Assembly (NCBI RefSeq): GCF_030247195.1
Contig: NC_080672.1
Span: forward strand, 806,001 to 870,000
Direction: 5' to 3'
From: Topomyia yanbarensis
Lineage: Eukaryota > Arthropoda > Insecta > Diptera > Culicidae
Length of the DNA: 64,000 nucleotides
The position numbers were made by a program, and so were the translations under genes. Below the pieces are notes generated by a model. It did no database searches. It had not been told where the DNA came from and was given only the letters and a program-made list of their open reading frames with translations. The first letter of the stretch is position 1; each line of letters opens with the position of its first letter. Positions 34,402 to 44,870 of this stretch are shown here, piece by piece.

Positions 34402-35499
34402 GTTTCCCTATGTGACCAATAATCGAAAACTCCATCAACTCCAATATAATTCCATTCTATACTGAACGATTATATGCAATATAATTATGGTATCAGTGAA
34501 ATTCCTTATTCATTGTATTGATATGATTTTTTATGTAAATTAAGGGATGAAAGTCCAAAATTATCCACAAATTTGATCCGTGAAAAAATCCTCCAAAGAC
34601 TCGTTGAACTCTCGATGGGGGATGCAAGCAGAATGTTTCTTCTAACGCATAGCGAATGTTTCAGTTGCTCATATTTGCCTTACGCTGAGAACGCTTCTAT
34701 TGAAGCTTCAATGGCAGTCACGAATAATGGAGGCGGCTCTGGATATTGGATACATCAGGATTGCAATCAGAGGTTATATATTGCACTAATAGTTTATCTG
34801 ACTACATTTTTGCCAAGGTACTTTTTGCTTGATTAATGTGATTAAAAATATTTATTTGCAAAAAATTAAGAGTTCAAAGAATGTTCATGCCTCAAAAGCA
34901 GTTTATATGTCCAGACACACTTTCAATAGCCACTTGCGTTTCCAACAATTCTATTCTGACCTATTCTGATAGTTTGAACCATTTCTTTTTCGTGGTATTG
35001 GTTTGTATACGACTCATTATATCATACCTCCGGAACGAGAATTCCGAACGAAACAATTTGTAGGCTATAGGGATAACTTGGAACTGGGACTGGGACTGAC
35101 TGCTTTGTAATGGATTGAATGCACGGCTTTTGTGCAACAACATAGCCGAGATACTTCAAACTTCCCTCTACGCAAATAAATACTTTGAATTATCTGTCTC
35201 ATTCACGAAGCGCCTTCTCTCTGTGTCACTCTGTCTTTTTTAAGAAACCTTTGGCTAAATAGATATCATAGAATTCCAAAACTATTTGAACGTTCCAATT
35301 TACTGATAACTAATTAAGGTCCAATGATGCACCAGATAATCTTAAACGACGACGTCAAAAAATACGAACGAAAACGAAATTGTGAAAACGAAAACGAATG
35401 AAAATAGTAGAAATGCTATTGTATTTGTATCTTAACTAGCCATTTTTCCAACAAAAGGATTTTCACAAATATTGCAGAGGTTTTCGAAGCAATGGTTTT
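34402..35499. other. No gene recognised
   Basis: The 87-residue frame at 34573-34836 has no recognisable domain. The remainder is AT-rich. Confidence 0.35.
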
Positions 35500-35995
35500 A
35501 GAATTTGTACAATTCGTTTTCTTCATTTACTTCATTTAAATTATGTTTATTAATTTCTTTCTATATACTCATATTTTCAGTTAATTCCATAGATTTTATA
35601 CGTTTTGTTTATTTTGAATATTTGATCAATTTTAAATATATGATCATTTAATAATTTTTTTTATTCGGCTTTCTGTTTGTTCATTTTTGTTCGTTTGAAT
35701 TCATTTCATCTATTTTATTCGTTTCAATCTTTTGATACATTCTGATCAGTTTGTTGATTTCATGCATTTTATTCATATCATTCATTTAACCTATTTTGCG
35801 CATTATTTTCATTTTATGCATTTTTTCCAGTTCATACAGTTTGATTAGTTTTTTCATTTCAATTATCTGACTAATTATTTTCACTCATGTAATTTATTAA
35901 TTTCATCCAAATAAATTATTTGGCACAATTTTATATTTTGTACAACTTTTTAATATCACTATTTTTTTCATTTTAATCGCTTAATTCTGTTTGGG
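35500..35995. repeat. T-rich degenerate tract, left part
   Basis: Loose repetition of TTCATTTTATTCGTTT-like words; resumes at 37430-37800 after an insertion. Composition matches 42330-43600 and the complement of 16720-19080. Confidence 0.5.
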
Positions 35996-37410
35996 GGACG
36001 TTCACATAACAGGTGGACAAAAAACCTTCGGTTTTAACCCCCTCCTCACCCTCCGTGGACAAGCGTGGACAGTTTTTATAGTCCTACCCCCTCCCTACGA
36101 TCTCCACGTGGACTTTCCATTTTTTTGGGTTATTTCATAAAAAAATGAGGTTTCAAAAAATTGTTGCTGCTATGGTGAAGAAGCACTTAGTGCAAGTCAT
36201 TCAAACTTCAACCACAGAACCTACACTTTTTTTGTATTTTATGTTATTCCATGGAAATTCAGATCTTGTTTCGCACGATTTCCCTGGATTTTTTAGATGA
36301 TAGTTGCCATCGTTGTTTTAAATTTTCACACATGCATGCATCACACACTATGCACTTAGACTATTTCCAAATTCGTTTCATTTTTGCCTTTCTCATGTAG
36401 AAAGGTTATGCAATCGCTCTAAAAATCGTCAACCTAATCCCGGCGGTCATGTGCCATTCGACTCAGTTCGTCGAGATCGGAAAATGTCTGTGTGTGTATG
36501 GGTGTATGTGAAAAAAATGTCACCTCTGTTTCTCAGAGATGGCTGGACCGATTTGCACAAACTTAGTCTCAAATCAAAGGTACAACCTTCCCATCGGCTG
36601 CTATTGGATTTTTTGTTGATTGAATTTCTGGTTCCGGAGTTACGGGTTGAAGTGTGCGACCACTCAGCAAAATCCTATATAAACTGAAATGAAAAATTCT
36701 CAGTAATCGAATTAGTACTTTGGATGCCAAATGACTTTAAAATGCATAAAACATTGAGATTTGAAGAAACATCGAAAAAATTTTTTTGACGAAAATTCAC
36801 TTTCTTGACTTTGGTACATTTTTGCTTTTCTCATGTAGAAAGGTTATGCAATCGCTCTAAAAATCGTTAACCTAATCCCGGTCAATTTGTATGGCTTGTA
36901 AAGGCTTAGGTAGAAGTATGCAGTAAGGGATTGCTACTTTAAAATTATACTAGTTTAAAATTTCTTAACGGATCTTCCTCCTTGATGCGCCGCTGGTTTC
37001 ATGCGATGTTTCAGTGTCGACACATAGTATCTCAAAATCGTGGCTGTCGATCCATTGTATGTACTATGTGCAAATCGTACTGAATATGTAATATACATTT
37101 CCACCATTGTATTGAACATAATGAGCCATGGAATCAATGGCAAATGAGAAAGGCACAATTGCACCACTAGGAGAACTAAAACAGGTTTTTATAAAAGACA
37201 TAAATATAATGCAACCTTTATTTTTTTAATTTGTGGGCAGCTAGTTGGTGTCAGTTACAGACGAGTGGAACACGAAACATTCAAATCCCAAAATTTAATG
37301 AAAAATCCATGTAAACATTTCTAATACCTGCACCCCGTTCCCCATGCACATATAAAAGGACTTTTTCGTGACTCGTACCCTCCTCTAAATTGTCCACGTG
37401 GTATATAGAT
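35996..37410. mobile_element. Inverted-repeat element with CACGTGGAC ends
   Basis: The left end GGGGGACGTTCACATAACAG then GTGGACAA is matched inverted by TTGTCCACGTGGTATATAGA at right. It splits the T-rich tract. A copy of the CCTTTCTC repeat (36385-37180) lies inside. The exact ends and target duplication were not resolved. Confidence 0.5.
36385..37180 (-). repeat. CCTTTCTC...GAGAAAGGC dispersed repeat, reverse copy
   Basis: Reads GCCTTTCTCATGTAGAAAGG at one end and GAGAAAGGCACAATTGCACC at the other. It is the reverse complement of the family at 17041-18418, with shared CATTCGACTCAGTTCGTCGA and TCTGGTTCCGGAGTTACGGG. The first 60 bp recur at 36825-36890, so the copy is internally duplicated. 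Confidence 0.7.
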
Positions 37411-37429
37411 GAATCTTTAGTTTATTCAT

Positions 37430-37800
37430 TTTATCGGTTTCAAGATTTTTGCCAAGTTCATTAATATTATTAATTTTTTAATGAATTATTTAATATTTTC
37501 AGTTTCTACATCTTGTTATTTTTTTTTAAGTCCGTTCGGTCTTTCCTTTTATTTATTTAAAAAAATTTGCTAGTTTGAAACAAATTTTATTCAATTAAAA
37601 TTATAACTTTTTTAATATTGTCTAATTTTGCATTTGATGAGTTGAACTATTTATTTATTTTAAGAATTCGATTTATATTAATCATTCTACTAATTTCATG
37701 AACTTGATAACTTTTTTTTCCTTTTTTTGCCTTAATAATATTTAAAATTCGTTTGTTTTATTGATTTTCTATAATTTATTCAGTTTGAGGTTTTATTAGT
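37430..37800. repeat. T-rich degenerate tract, right part
   Basis: Continuation of 35500-35995. Confidence 0.45.
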
Positions 37801-39518
37801 GAAAGACTTGAAACTGTGTTCATCCCACTTGCAGTTGGGAACCTACATGAAGTCTGCAAACTAATGTATGATTCAACTGTGATATGCGTAAAAAATATCT
37901 CAACTCACTACAGTAAGATTCCGTTTTTGACATGCTCCCATTTTGGCACACTCCGATTTTGGCAACAAATGGGTTCCGTTTTTGGCAACATTCTTGTTGT
38001 ACATAATAAGCCGTTTAAAAATGTGCAATAGATATTTTGTTGTATCAATTGACATCACATTTAACTTAATTTCCAAACATGGGAGTCATATTAACCCTCA
38101 AAGGGGCAAATCATTTCTTTCCAAATTTTGTTAAAATTTTCTCATAGTTTCAATGCATCACTGTGATAATTTTGAGATGTTTCTCGCAATGTTTTATTAT
38201 AACAGTGTTATGCATTTAAGAGTTAATTCTATTTTACACTATACGTGTTGTGTTTAATGATCACAATAAGTATAGAAATGTATTATTTATGTATAATATA
38301 ACTGGTAACAGTGTAACTAGTGTGCGACGGAATCAATTTTTTAGTAAAACCCAGAGGCTGTGAACTTTAAGAGTCAAGTACAGAGGAATACGCCACACTG
38401 CATAGTAATACTAGTTCTGGAGAAAATTTTCAATAGAACCTTAATAGCATTGCGTGCATCTTTCTCTTCGGATTATTACTACGTCAATACAAAACTTGGC
38501 ACTAAATTTTCGGTACATTTCTAAAGCTGACCATGATGCGTCCCAAAACCGTATTTAGGAATACAAAACTGATGGCCCCCAAATAGTTTGATTTAGCTTT
38601 ATGATGTCTTTGGCAAATTTGTTAGTTTTTTGACGATTTTTTGCAAATGAATGGAATAGGGTGGTCCTTGTGGTTGAGGTGTTGTGGTGGTGTTAATTTA
38701 GGGTGGCTCTTGAAAAATAGGATTGCTTATATTATCTTTTGATGTGTTAATTTCTCGCAATTGCTTGTTCTAGAGATTTTTGGATCTTTTATTGGAGCAC
38801 ATTTTCACCGTAGCACTGACGTTTCAATCCCTTTTTTTGATAGTTGCAGGAAATTTATACAAATTTTCTTCGCCCCTTACTATTTTCAAACATTGCAATT
38901 TGGTTTTCGATCTATCAATTCCATCTGGAAGTTCGACGATTGGTTAGTTATAGAGAACAAAATTTATTTATTTTTTTAAAGAGTAAAGGCAAAAATGTTT
39001 TTTTAACAAAATTGTTCATTAAAATAATGAAAAAAAAGATAACAATCCCAGGAGCGAATGTAATGATAGCATTTATCACACTTTGAAGCTTTTTTTATTA
39101 TTGTAAATTTTCGAAGATTTAAGAATAAAACATTTATTTCTAGATACATTTTTCATTAAAAAAATGTTCACATTCTTTCTTTTAAATGTCATTAGCGCCA
39201 TCTACATAAGTTATAAAATATAAATGTCTTCAGTACATGTGTTAAAAATATCAAACAAACAACTTTGCCGAAGAAAGTTTTTTGATAGAACACCTTTGTC
39301 AAAAGATAGAACTGATCTAGATCAGTTTCTACTTGTCTAGATCAAAACCAAAGTTGTCAAAATAATTATCATTTCCATCTAAGATACTTTGTTAAAAACA
39401 CTAATCCTTCAGGATATATACCCAAGGTGCTAGAAGTTTTGAGCGTCGAAGGTAGCATTCTGCCCCACCGTACGACGTCTGAATTTGATAAAAACATGAA
39501 TTAAATTGAATTTTTATT

Positions 39519-39548
39519 TTTTTCTTTCATCTCATTCCATTTCACATA
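39519..39548. repeat. First of three copies of a 25-30 bp direct repeat
   Basis: TTCTTTCATCTCATTCCATT then TCACATA recurs at 39963-39992 and 40433-40457. The last two are the target duplication of the SINE; this one is 419 bp upstream. Confidence 0.75.
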
Positions 39549-39992
39549 AATTGAATTACACAGAAAAAAATATTTTGTGATTTTAAATTTATTTTCATGC
39601 ACATATTTGGAGCTTGAATATAAATGTAAAATTAAGTTCCAGCACAATTACATACAACTTGTCGTGCTTTTTTCAGCGATATTTATTGTAATTTTACACG
39701 TTGATTGGAAATTACAGTTTCATTAAACGGCAAACCAATGCTCTTGAATGTATTTTTAATCCCATATTGCTGTAAAATAAATGACATGTAATATTACACG
39801 AACGAAAGTGTAAAATCACTTGCTTTTTGATGCTCTCATTAAGTGCATCGAATTCAACTTAATTTTCAATCAAATTTTTGATTCAAGCTTTGTATGTTTA
39901 CATTCGTATTGATTTACATGTCGTTTAATTTTTATTATTTTTAGGTGTGTAGCTTATTTTTTTTCTTTCATCTCATTCCATTTCACATATGA

Positions 39993-40432
39993 CGGCGCCG
40001 GTGGTTGAGTGGTTAGCGTGACCGCCACTCAATCCAGTTTCAATTCCAGCCGAGGTCGTTGAGATTTTTCTGAGGTGAAAAAATCTGTGGTCACGTTTTC
40101 CTTCGGAAGGGAAGTAATGCCGTTGGTCCCCGGTCTATGAGTTTGGTGGATCGATATCTAGTCCAGTCACCTCTCTGGCGTCGGTAAAGAAGAAGTAGAT
40201 CCAACTTCTATACTCTTACTAACAAAAAATATCCTCCTCCTGTGATACTTGTGGAGTGCGCAGTAGTATATACGGCCTCTAGCAAAAGCAACACTTTAGG
40301 ATTACCAGGAGTTGCACATTGAAAGATATTTCGCTATTCCCAAGAATAATTATCTACTGATTCCCTGTGCAACTTCAGCTAGTCCAGATCGATAACGGAG
40401 TAGCAGCCAGGGATGGCCGCACCAGCTCAAGC
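39993..40432 (+). mobile_element. tRNA-derived SINE with 25-bp target duplication
   Basis: The head GGTGGTTGAGTGGTTAGCG resembles a pol III A box and TTTCAATTCCAGCC a weak B box, about 440 bp in all. A perfect 25-bp repeat beginning TCATCTCATTCCATTTCACA flanks it (39968-39992 and 40433-40457). I do not recognise the family name. The long, perfect duplication implies LINE-driven, fairly recent insertion. Confidence 0.75.
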
Positions 40433-40796
40433 TCATCTCATTCCATTTCACATATGATTAAAAATCCTTGAAACATTTTTGAAATCTTAAATTGAAAATC
40501 TAAACTTTAAAAATAAGGTTCCATTTTTGGCACGGTTCCGGTTTTGGCAACTGAAAAAATATTAAATTGTTGCCAAAAACGGAATCCTACTGTACAAGTT
40601 GGATTAAATCGGTTTTTAAATTTTGGACCACTGAGAGACGTAATAAAACTCTCACTCTTTCTACAAGTAGCTGTAGCCTAGAAAAAACTGCAAAATGCCT
40701 ACCTCTATAGAGACGACTTCCGTAAACCAAAGCTCCATTTTCACCTTCATTACCATTTCTTACTTCTACGACTTACTCAATACAGAGACCCCACAG

Positions 40797-40930
40797 CAAA
40801 AATTAAAGTAACAGTTGCTTTAGTTCTTCCGACAAGGCACACAATATGAAATGAATTGTTTTCGTTACTCGCTTCTCGCTGGCTTTCTTCCTCAATACTT
40901 TCATTAATTCGTTCAAACCAAACAAGATAT
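40797..40930. repeat. Dispersed repeat similar to 893-990
   Basis: AAGTAACAGTTGCTTTAGTT then CTTCCGACAAGGCACACAAT parallels the block at 893-990 in the same orientation. Confidence 0.5.
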
Positions 40931-40945
40931 AAATTTGTTACACGG

Positions 40946-41200
40946 TTGCGTTTCAGCTTCGCCTTATCAGAAACCGACACTAACTTTTTGTCGGTATAGA
41001 TTAGCGCCGGCTTGACGCAAATCCCTTAAAACTAAAACACACTTTGTGTTTCAATCGAACGACTGATCAAACGTGATGTCCCGTCCGAGCAGAAGTTCTG
41101 TTTATGCCGATGAGACACAGTGAAGCCGAAACTTGTCTTGGCTTAGCAGGCCTATGCGAAAGCACTATGCAATTTTCCTCCTTAGGGTGAAATATAGCAT
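40946..41200. repeat. Truncated copy of the palindrome element
   Basis: Carries one arm (TTGCGTTTCAGCTTCGCC onward) and the centre of 3387-3751, then breaks at 41145 where the second arm should start. The flank CCTCCTTAGGGTGAAATATA (41175-41194) also follows the intact palindrome (3841-3860), so both are copies of one larger unit. Confidence 0.85.
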
Positions 41201-41544
41201 AATAAATTTGTTGTCAATTTGTTCAAAAATTTCTGCGGGTAGGGGGAGGGGTGCTTTAGCCCCCTAGCTTAATCAGACCTCTGGATATGTGCCCAGGGCC
41301 GCCGAGAGGGGGGGGGGGACCGGGGTGTTTCCCCCCGGGCCCGGAGTTCTGAAGGGGGCCCGGATTTTTACCAGAAACTAAAATTTTGACAAATACTTTT
41401 TCGACCAAAATTTATTTGAGAATGCAATTAAAACTTCAATATCTTGTGTATGAGGTAACTAGAATAGCGAAAGTTCTAAACTACTGCATATTTGGTATCA
41501 ACTATGTTTATCCCAACCTAATTCTCGCATCGAAACGAGATCAG

Positions 41545-41710
41545 TCTCGAGCGGGCATAGCGAAATTTGTACATTGAATGTCATGTACGCAGCTCACCTA
41601 GGTTCGAATCCCAACCCCGTACACAGGAATAGAGATTTTTTATAGAAAGATTCATAACCTGAATGAAGAAGCGAACGAATAAGGTTAAAATTTCTATAAT
41701 CGAAACAAAA
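41545..41710 (+). mobile_element. Degraded tRNA-derived SINE
   Basis: GTACGCAGCTCACCTAGGTT then CGAATCCCAACCCCGTAC holds a B box (GGTTCGAATCCC). The tail AATAAGGTTAAAATTTCTAT matches the SINE at 33455-33640. The head is eroded. Confidence 0.65.
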
Positions 41711-42329
41711 ATATGATCAGACTTGTAAGAGTTAAACAATTAAATGGTTTGATTAGAAGTCCTGAAGTTGTCTTCAAATTTCGCCAACATGAAATCGATT
41801 TTTTTGATCTATTCAATTTCCAATCTTCGAAAGCGCTGGATTAGAATCGACAGTAATTATTGAAAGAAAAAAACCCTGCTTAGGGTTGCCACACCGGTTT
41901 TTGGGGGCGAACTCCGTGTCTTCATTCAGGTAAATCCGAATTCGCCTGGATGCCCTTTTCTCTATACCAGGAATCGTCCAGCACCCAGTCCTCGTAAACA
42001 TCATCTTCGGGTTGCAGGCTGTAATTGTTAAGGACCTTCTCTTCAATGGATCAATGTTCCCTACAAAGATTCTCGAAAGAAACTGGAGTGTGATTTCACA
42101 CCCTGTGTTTGTTTACTGAGGAATGAGCGTGAGATTTTGAACGTCGCTTCCTGGACGTACCGATCTTATTTTTATTTTTGATCTATTTACTAGAAATCAG
42201 TTACAACATTCTTGTAATATATTTTAAAGTGTGCACAACAACACAAATGAAAATTTTTTGCTGTTTTTATAGGATTATGAATGTTTTTGAAACCAGCATA
42301 GCGTAAAATCCAACCACAACCCTTATTTG

Positions 42330-43600
42330 AAATTTGATCCATGTTTCTCATTTTTTTCCATTTTTAATTCCTACATGGATTTTTTTTATTTTGTTAAAAT
42401 TTCATTGATCTATTTTTTCAAGTTGTGTATTTCTACAATTGTAAGATTCTGTCTTTCTTATACTTTTATCTTATCCATCTTTTCACGTTCCTTACTTTTG
42501 CTATTTTTTTCTATTGCTATTATTATCACTTACTTTAATTTATAGTTCTCTCTTTGTTATTTCATTTTATTCGCAATTTTTCGAGAAAATTATTATACCT
42601 TAAATATTTTCATATTTAATTCGTTATTGTTATTTCTTCATTGTTTCCATTTAACCTATTTTGAAAGTACTTTTTTGTTGACCATTTTCCTATACGTTTA
42701 CATTGAATTTTTTTTTATTTTCCTAAAAAAAAACATTTGATTTATATTTTTGCCACTATACGCACTTGTTCTTCACTTTACATTTAGTTCGTTGTTTGAA
42801 TTTGTTTCAAATTTAAATTCTAGTGTTTTTTATGTTCTTTAAATAATTTAATCCATTTTATTCATTTTCTTCGTGTTAATTTTTCATTTTTTTGATTGTA
42901 TAGTATACCATGTCGGCTTTTTCTACTATTTTTTGTTTTCCATTTTGTCTGTTTGCTCCGTTTTTTTTTCCAATTTTCTTTACTTTTTCGTCTTTTCATC
43001 ATTCCATTTTTCCAGTTTTTAAAAATTTTACGGTTAGTCTATTTTTTTAAATTTCTCTATGATTATTTTATTCTTGTCTTTTATATATGCTCCTTTAATT
43101 TTATGCATTCTTATAGTTTTATTTACTTTTTCTATTGTTTTAAATATTACTTGTTTTAATGGTAAATAAATTTTATTATTCTTGATTTATCGAGTTATTC
43201 AGTTTTATGCATTTTTTATATTAATGTTTGTATTCTTTTCAGTAGTTTTTTTTTTCATTGACATTGATTCTTAAAAATTTTCCTACTTTCCTATCGATTT
43301 TTCATTATTTTCACCATTTGTTCAATGTTCGACTTCTTTAATCTTCCCAATATGTTTTTCTAGTTTCCTGTTTTCTTTTATCAATTTTTTATAGGTTTTA
43401 TTTTGGTTTTTCTCGATTTAACATTTTTTGACAATTGACATTAATTTGTTTATTTGGTTGATTTTGTTGTTTTTAGCAAATTTGTACATTCTATTAATAT
43501 TTATTTTCCTATTGTTTTTATCTTTTGCTGTTCATCTCCGCTTAGATATTTTTAATTTTTTTAATTGCTACATTTTTAATCTTTCCATTTCCTTACTTTT
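42330..43600. repeat. T-rich degenerate tract inside the hAT-like element
   Basis: TTCATTTTATTCATTTTCTT-like words over more than 1 kb. The Phe-rich frames here (42327-42545, 42896-43159) are compositional. Confidence 0.5.
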
Positions 43601-43898
43601 ATAAATACTATTGACAAAAATGGTGCTTTTCAAAGTCGCCAATACTGTCGAAGAGGTATTAAAAAACTCCCAAAGTATAAAAAACTCTACGTTCTTTTTT
43701 TTCCTTCATTGGCACTTCAAACAACTAGAGCTAAAAACTGGTACATAACTATAAAATTTCAGTGTACTATACATAATATCAGTGAACTCCAATGGATTTC
43801 AAACATTAACTTTTTGGTACTCAGGCAATACATAGTAGTGGGGGCCCGTACGTTGGACCCCCGGGCCCGTATTTTCTCTCTGCGGCCCTGTATGTGCC

Positions 43899-44340
43899 TG
43901 CCTCCAGCCATTAAGTCCTCTACACGGCAATACACCTTCACTTTGGGACTCGTGTTTTCAGTCGCCTTTTACGACATGGAAGCAGGAACGCAGCGGCTAA
44001 ATTCTTGGCTGATACCACACGGCCTGTGGGCAGGCCGGTTTATACACTTTGAAATTTGATAATCGAAATCCAGCTAAACTTAATCGAACTACCATCAACC
44101 GAAAGTCTCACCAGCCAACAAAAACCCGACAAAACTTAGCCGGTCCTCGGCGAAAAATGATCGTTTTGTAAAGCGGCGTGCCTGATCGTAACTCAAGAAG
44201 AGCTGTGTTCGCCATTGAGAATAATTAAAACCCCTCAACTATTCAATCACAGCACGGATCTTATGACGCTATGAAATTGGAGTTACCAGTTTGATGATTT
44301 TTTTTTGCTATCGGAACAGGTCGGACCACCGGCTGAAACA
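43899..44340. other. Unassigned sequence with a CGCCTTTTACGACATGG block
   Basis: Lies outside the hAT-like element. AGTCGCCTTTTACGACATGG (43960-43979) resembles a block I have seen in repeats of many invertebrates, but I cannot name the family. No gene. Confidence 0.3.
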
Positions 44341-44354
44341 ACCACTATCGACAC

Positions 44355-44862
44355 TAGAGATGGGCCATTCGTTCGCGAACGGTTCAAGTGAACTGGTTCT
44401 TCGAAGAGAATGAGCGAACGGAAGTTCTTTTTAAAAGAACGGTAGTTCTCAATTCTCTTCAAAGCGAATGAACTGAACCTGACCCAAAGCCGTTTGGCGA
44501 ATTTCTCGGGCCGATTTTTAGGCGAACGAATGAAAATGAACCGACTTGCCGTCCCACAAACCGCTCTCTGTGCTCTCCCTGAATGGAACCGGCGAAGAAC
44601 GACTCATCACATTCTCTATTTCTCTAGTTATACATCATGAAGAAATCGCTACCCTTGATGAACTTGTTAAGCATACAGGGGTATAATAGTTTGGGCACCA
44701 TCTGTTTGGTTCCTCTCCAAGAATCGAATGTTTTGAGAGACATTCGCTAGATACAAGTAAAATATCAGCTGAACGGAAGAACGGTTCATCTGAACTAGTT
44801 CTTTTTACAGAACTGTTCAGTCGGGAATGGTTCTTCGAAGTGAACTGTTTCGCCCATCTCTA
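44355..44862. mobile_element. 508-bp hAT-type MITE, ATCGACAC duplication
   Basis: Perfect 11-bp inverted ends TAGAGATGGGC / GCCCATCTCTA with perfect 8-bp duplications ATCGACAC (44347-44354 and 44863-44870). The interior is full of short GAACGGTTC and GTGAACTG inverted words and has no coding capacity. Confidence 0.9.
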
Positions 44863-44870
44863 ATCGACAC

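Larger units (their letters stand above)
37911..40592. mobile_element. pogo/Tc1-mariner-like element, TA duplication
   Basis: The left end CAGTAAGATTCCGTTTTTG and the inverted right end CAGTAGGATTCCGTTTTTG differ at one base; each is flanked by TA (37909-37910, 40593-40594). CAGT-start ends with TA duplication fit pogo/Tigger-type elements. Short TTTTGGCA(A/C) repeats lie just inside both ends. No transposase frame was found, so it is non-autonomous or gutted. A SINE (39993-40432) is nested inside. Confidence 0.75.
41294..43890. mobile_element. 2.6-kb hAT-like element, TATGTGCC duplication
   Basis: The ends CAGGGCCGCCGAGAG and (inverted) CAGGGCCGCAGAGAG match at 14 of 15 positions, with CGGGCCCGGGGG-type blocks just inside. 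Perfect 8-bp duplications TATGTGCC lie at 41286-41293 and 43891-43898. CAGGG ends with 8-bp duplications are a hAT signature. The interior lacks a transposase: it holds a SINE remnant and about 1.3 kb of T-rich DNA. Confidence 0.85.

Noticed and set aside
16720..37800. Idea that the CCTTTCTC repeat and A/T-rich tracts form one composite element, since both copies sit within such tracts
   Set aside because: The second copy lies inside another inverted-repeat element (35996-37410) that itself splits the T-rich tract, so the association is probably coincidental nesting.
42327..43159. Phe-rich, membrane-protein-like frames
   Set aside because: Caused by the T-rich degenerate tract; composition alone explains apparent hydrophobic segments.
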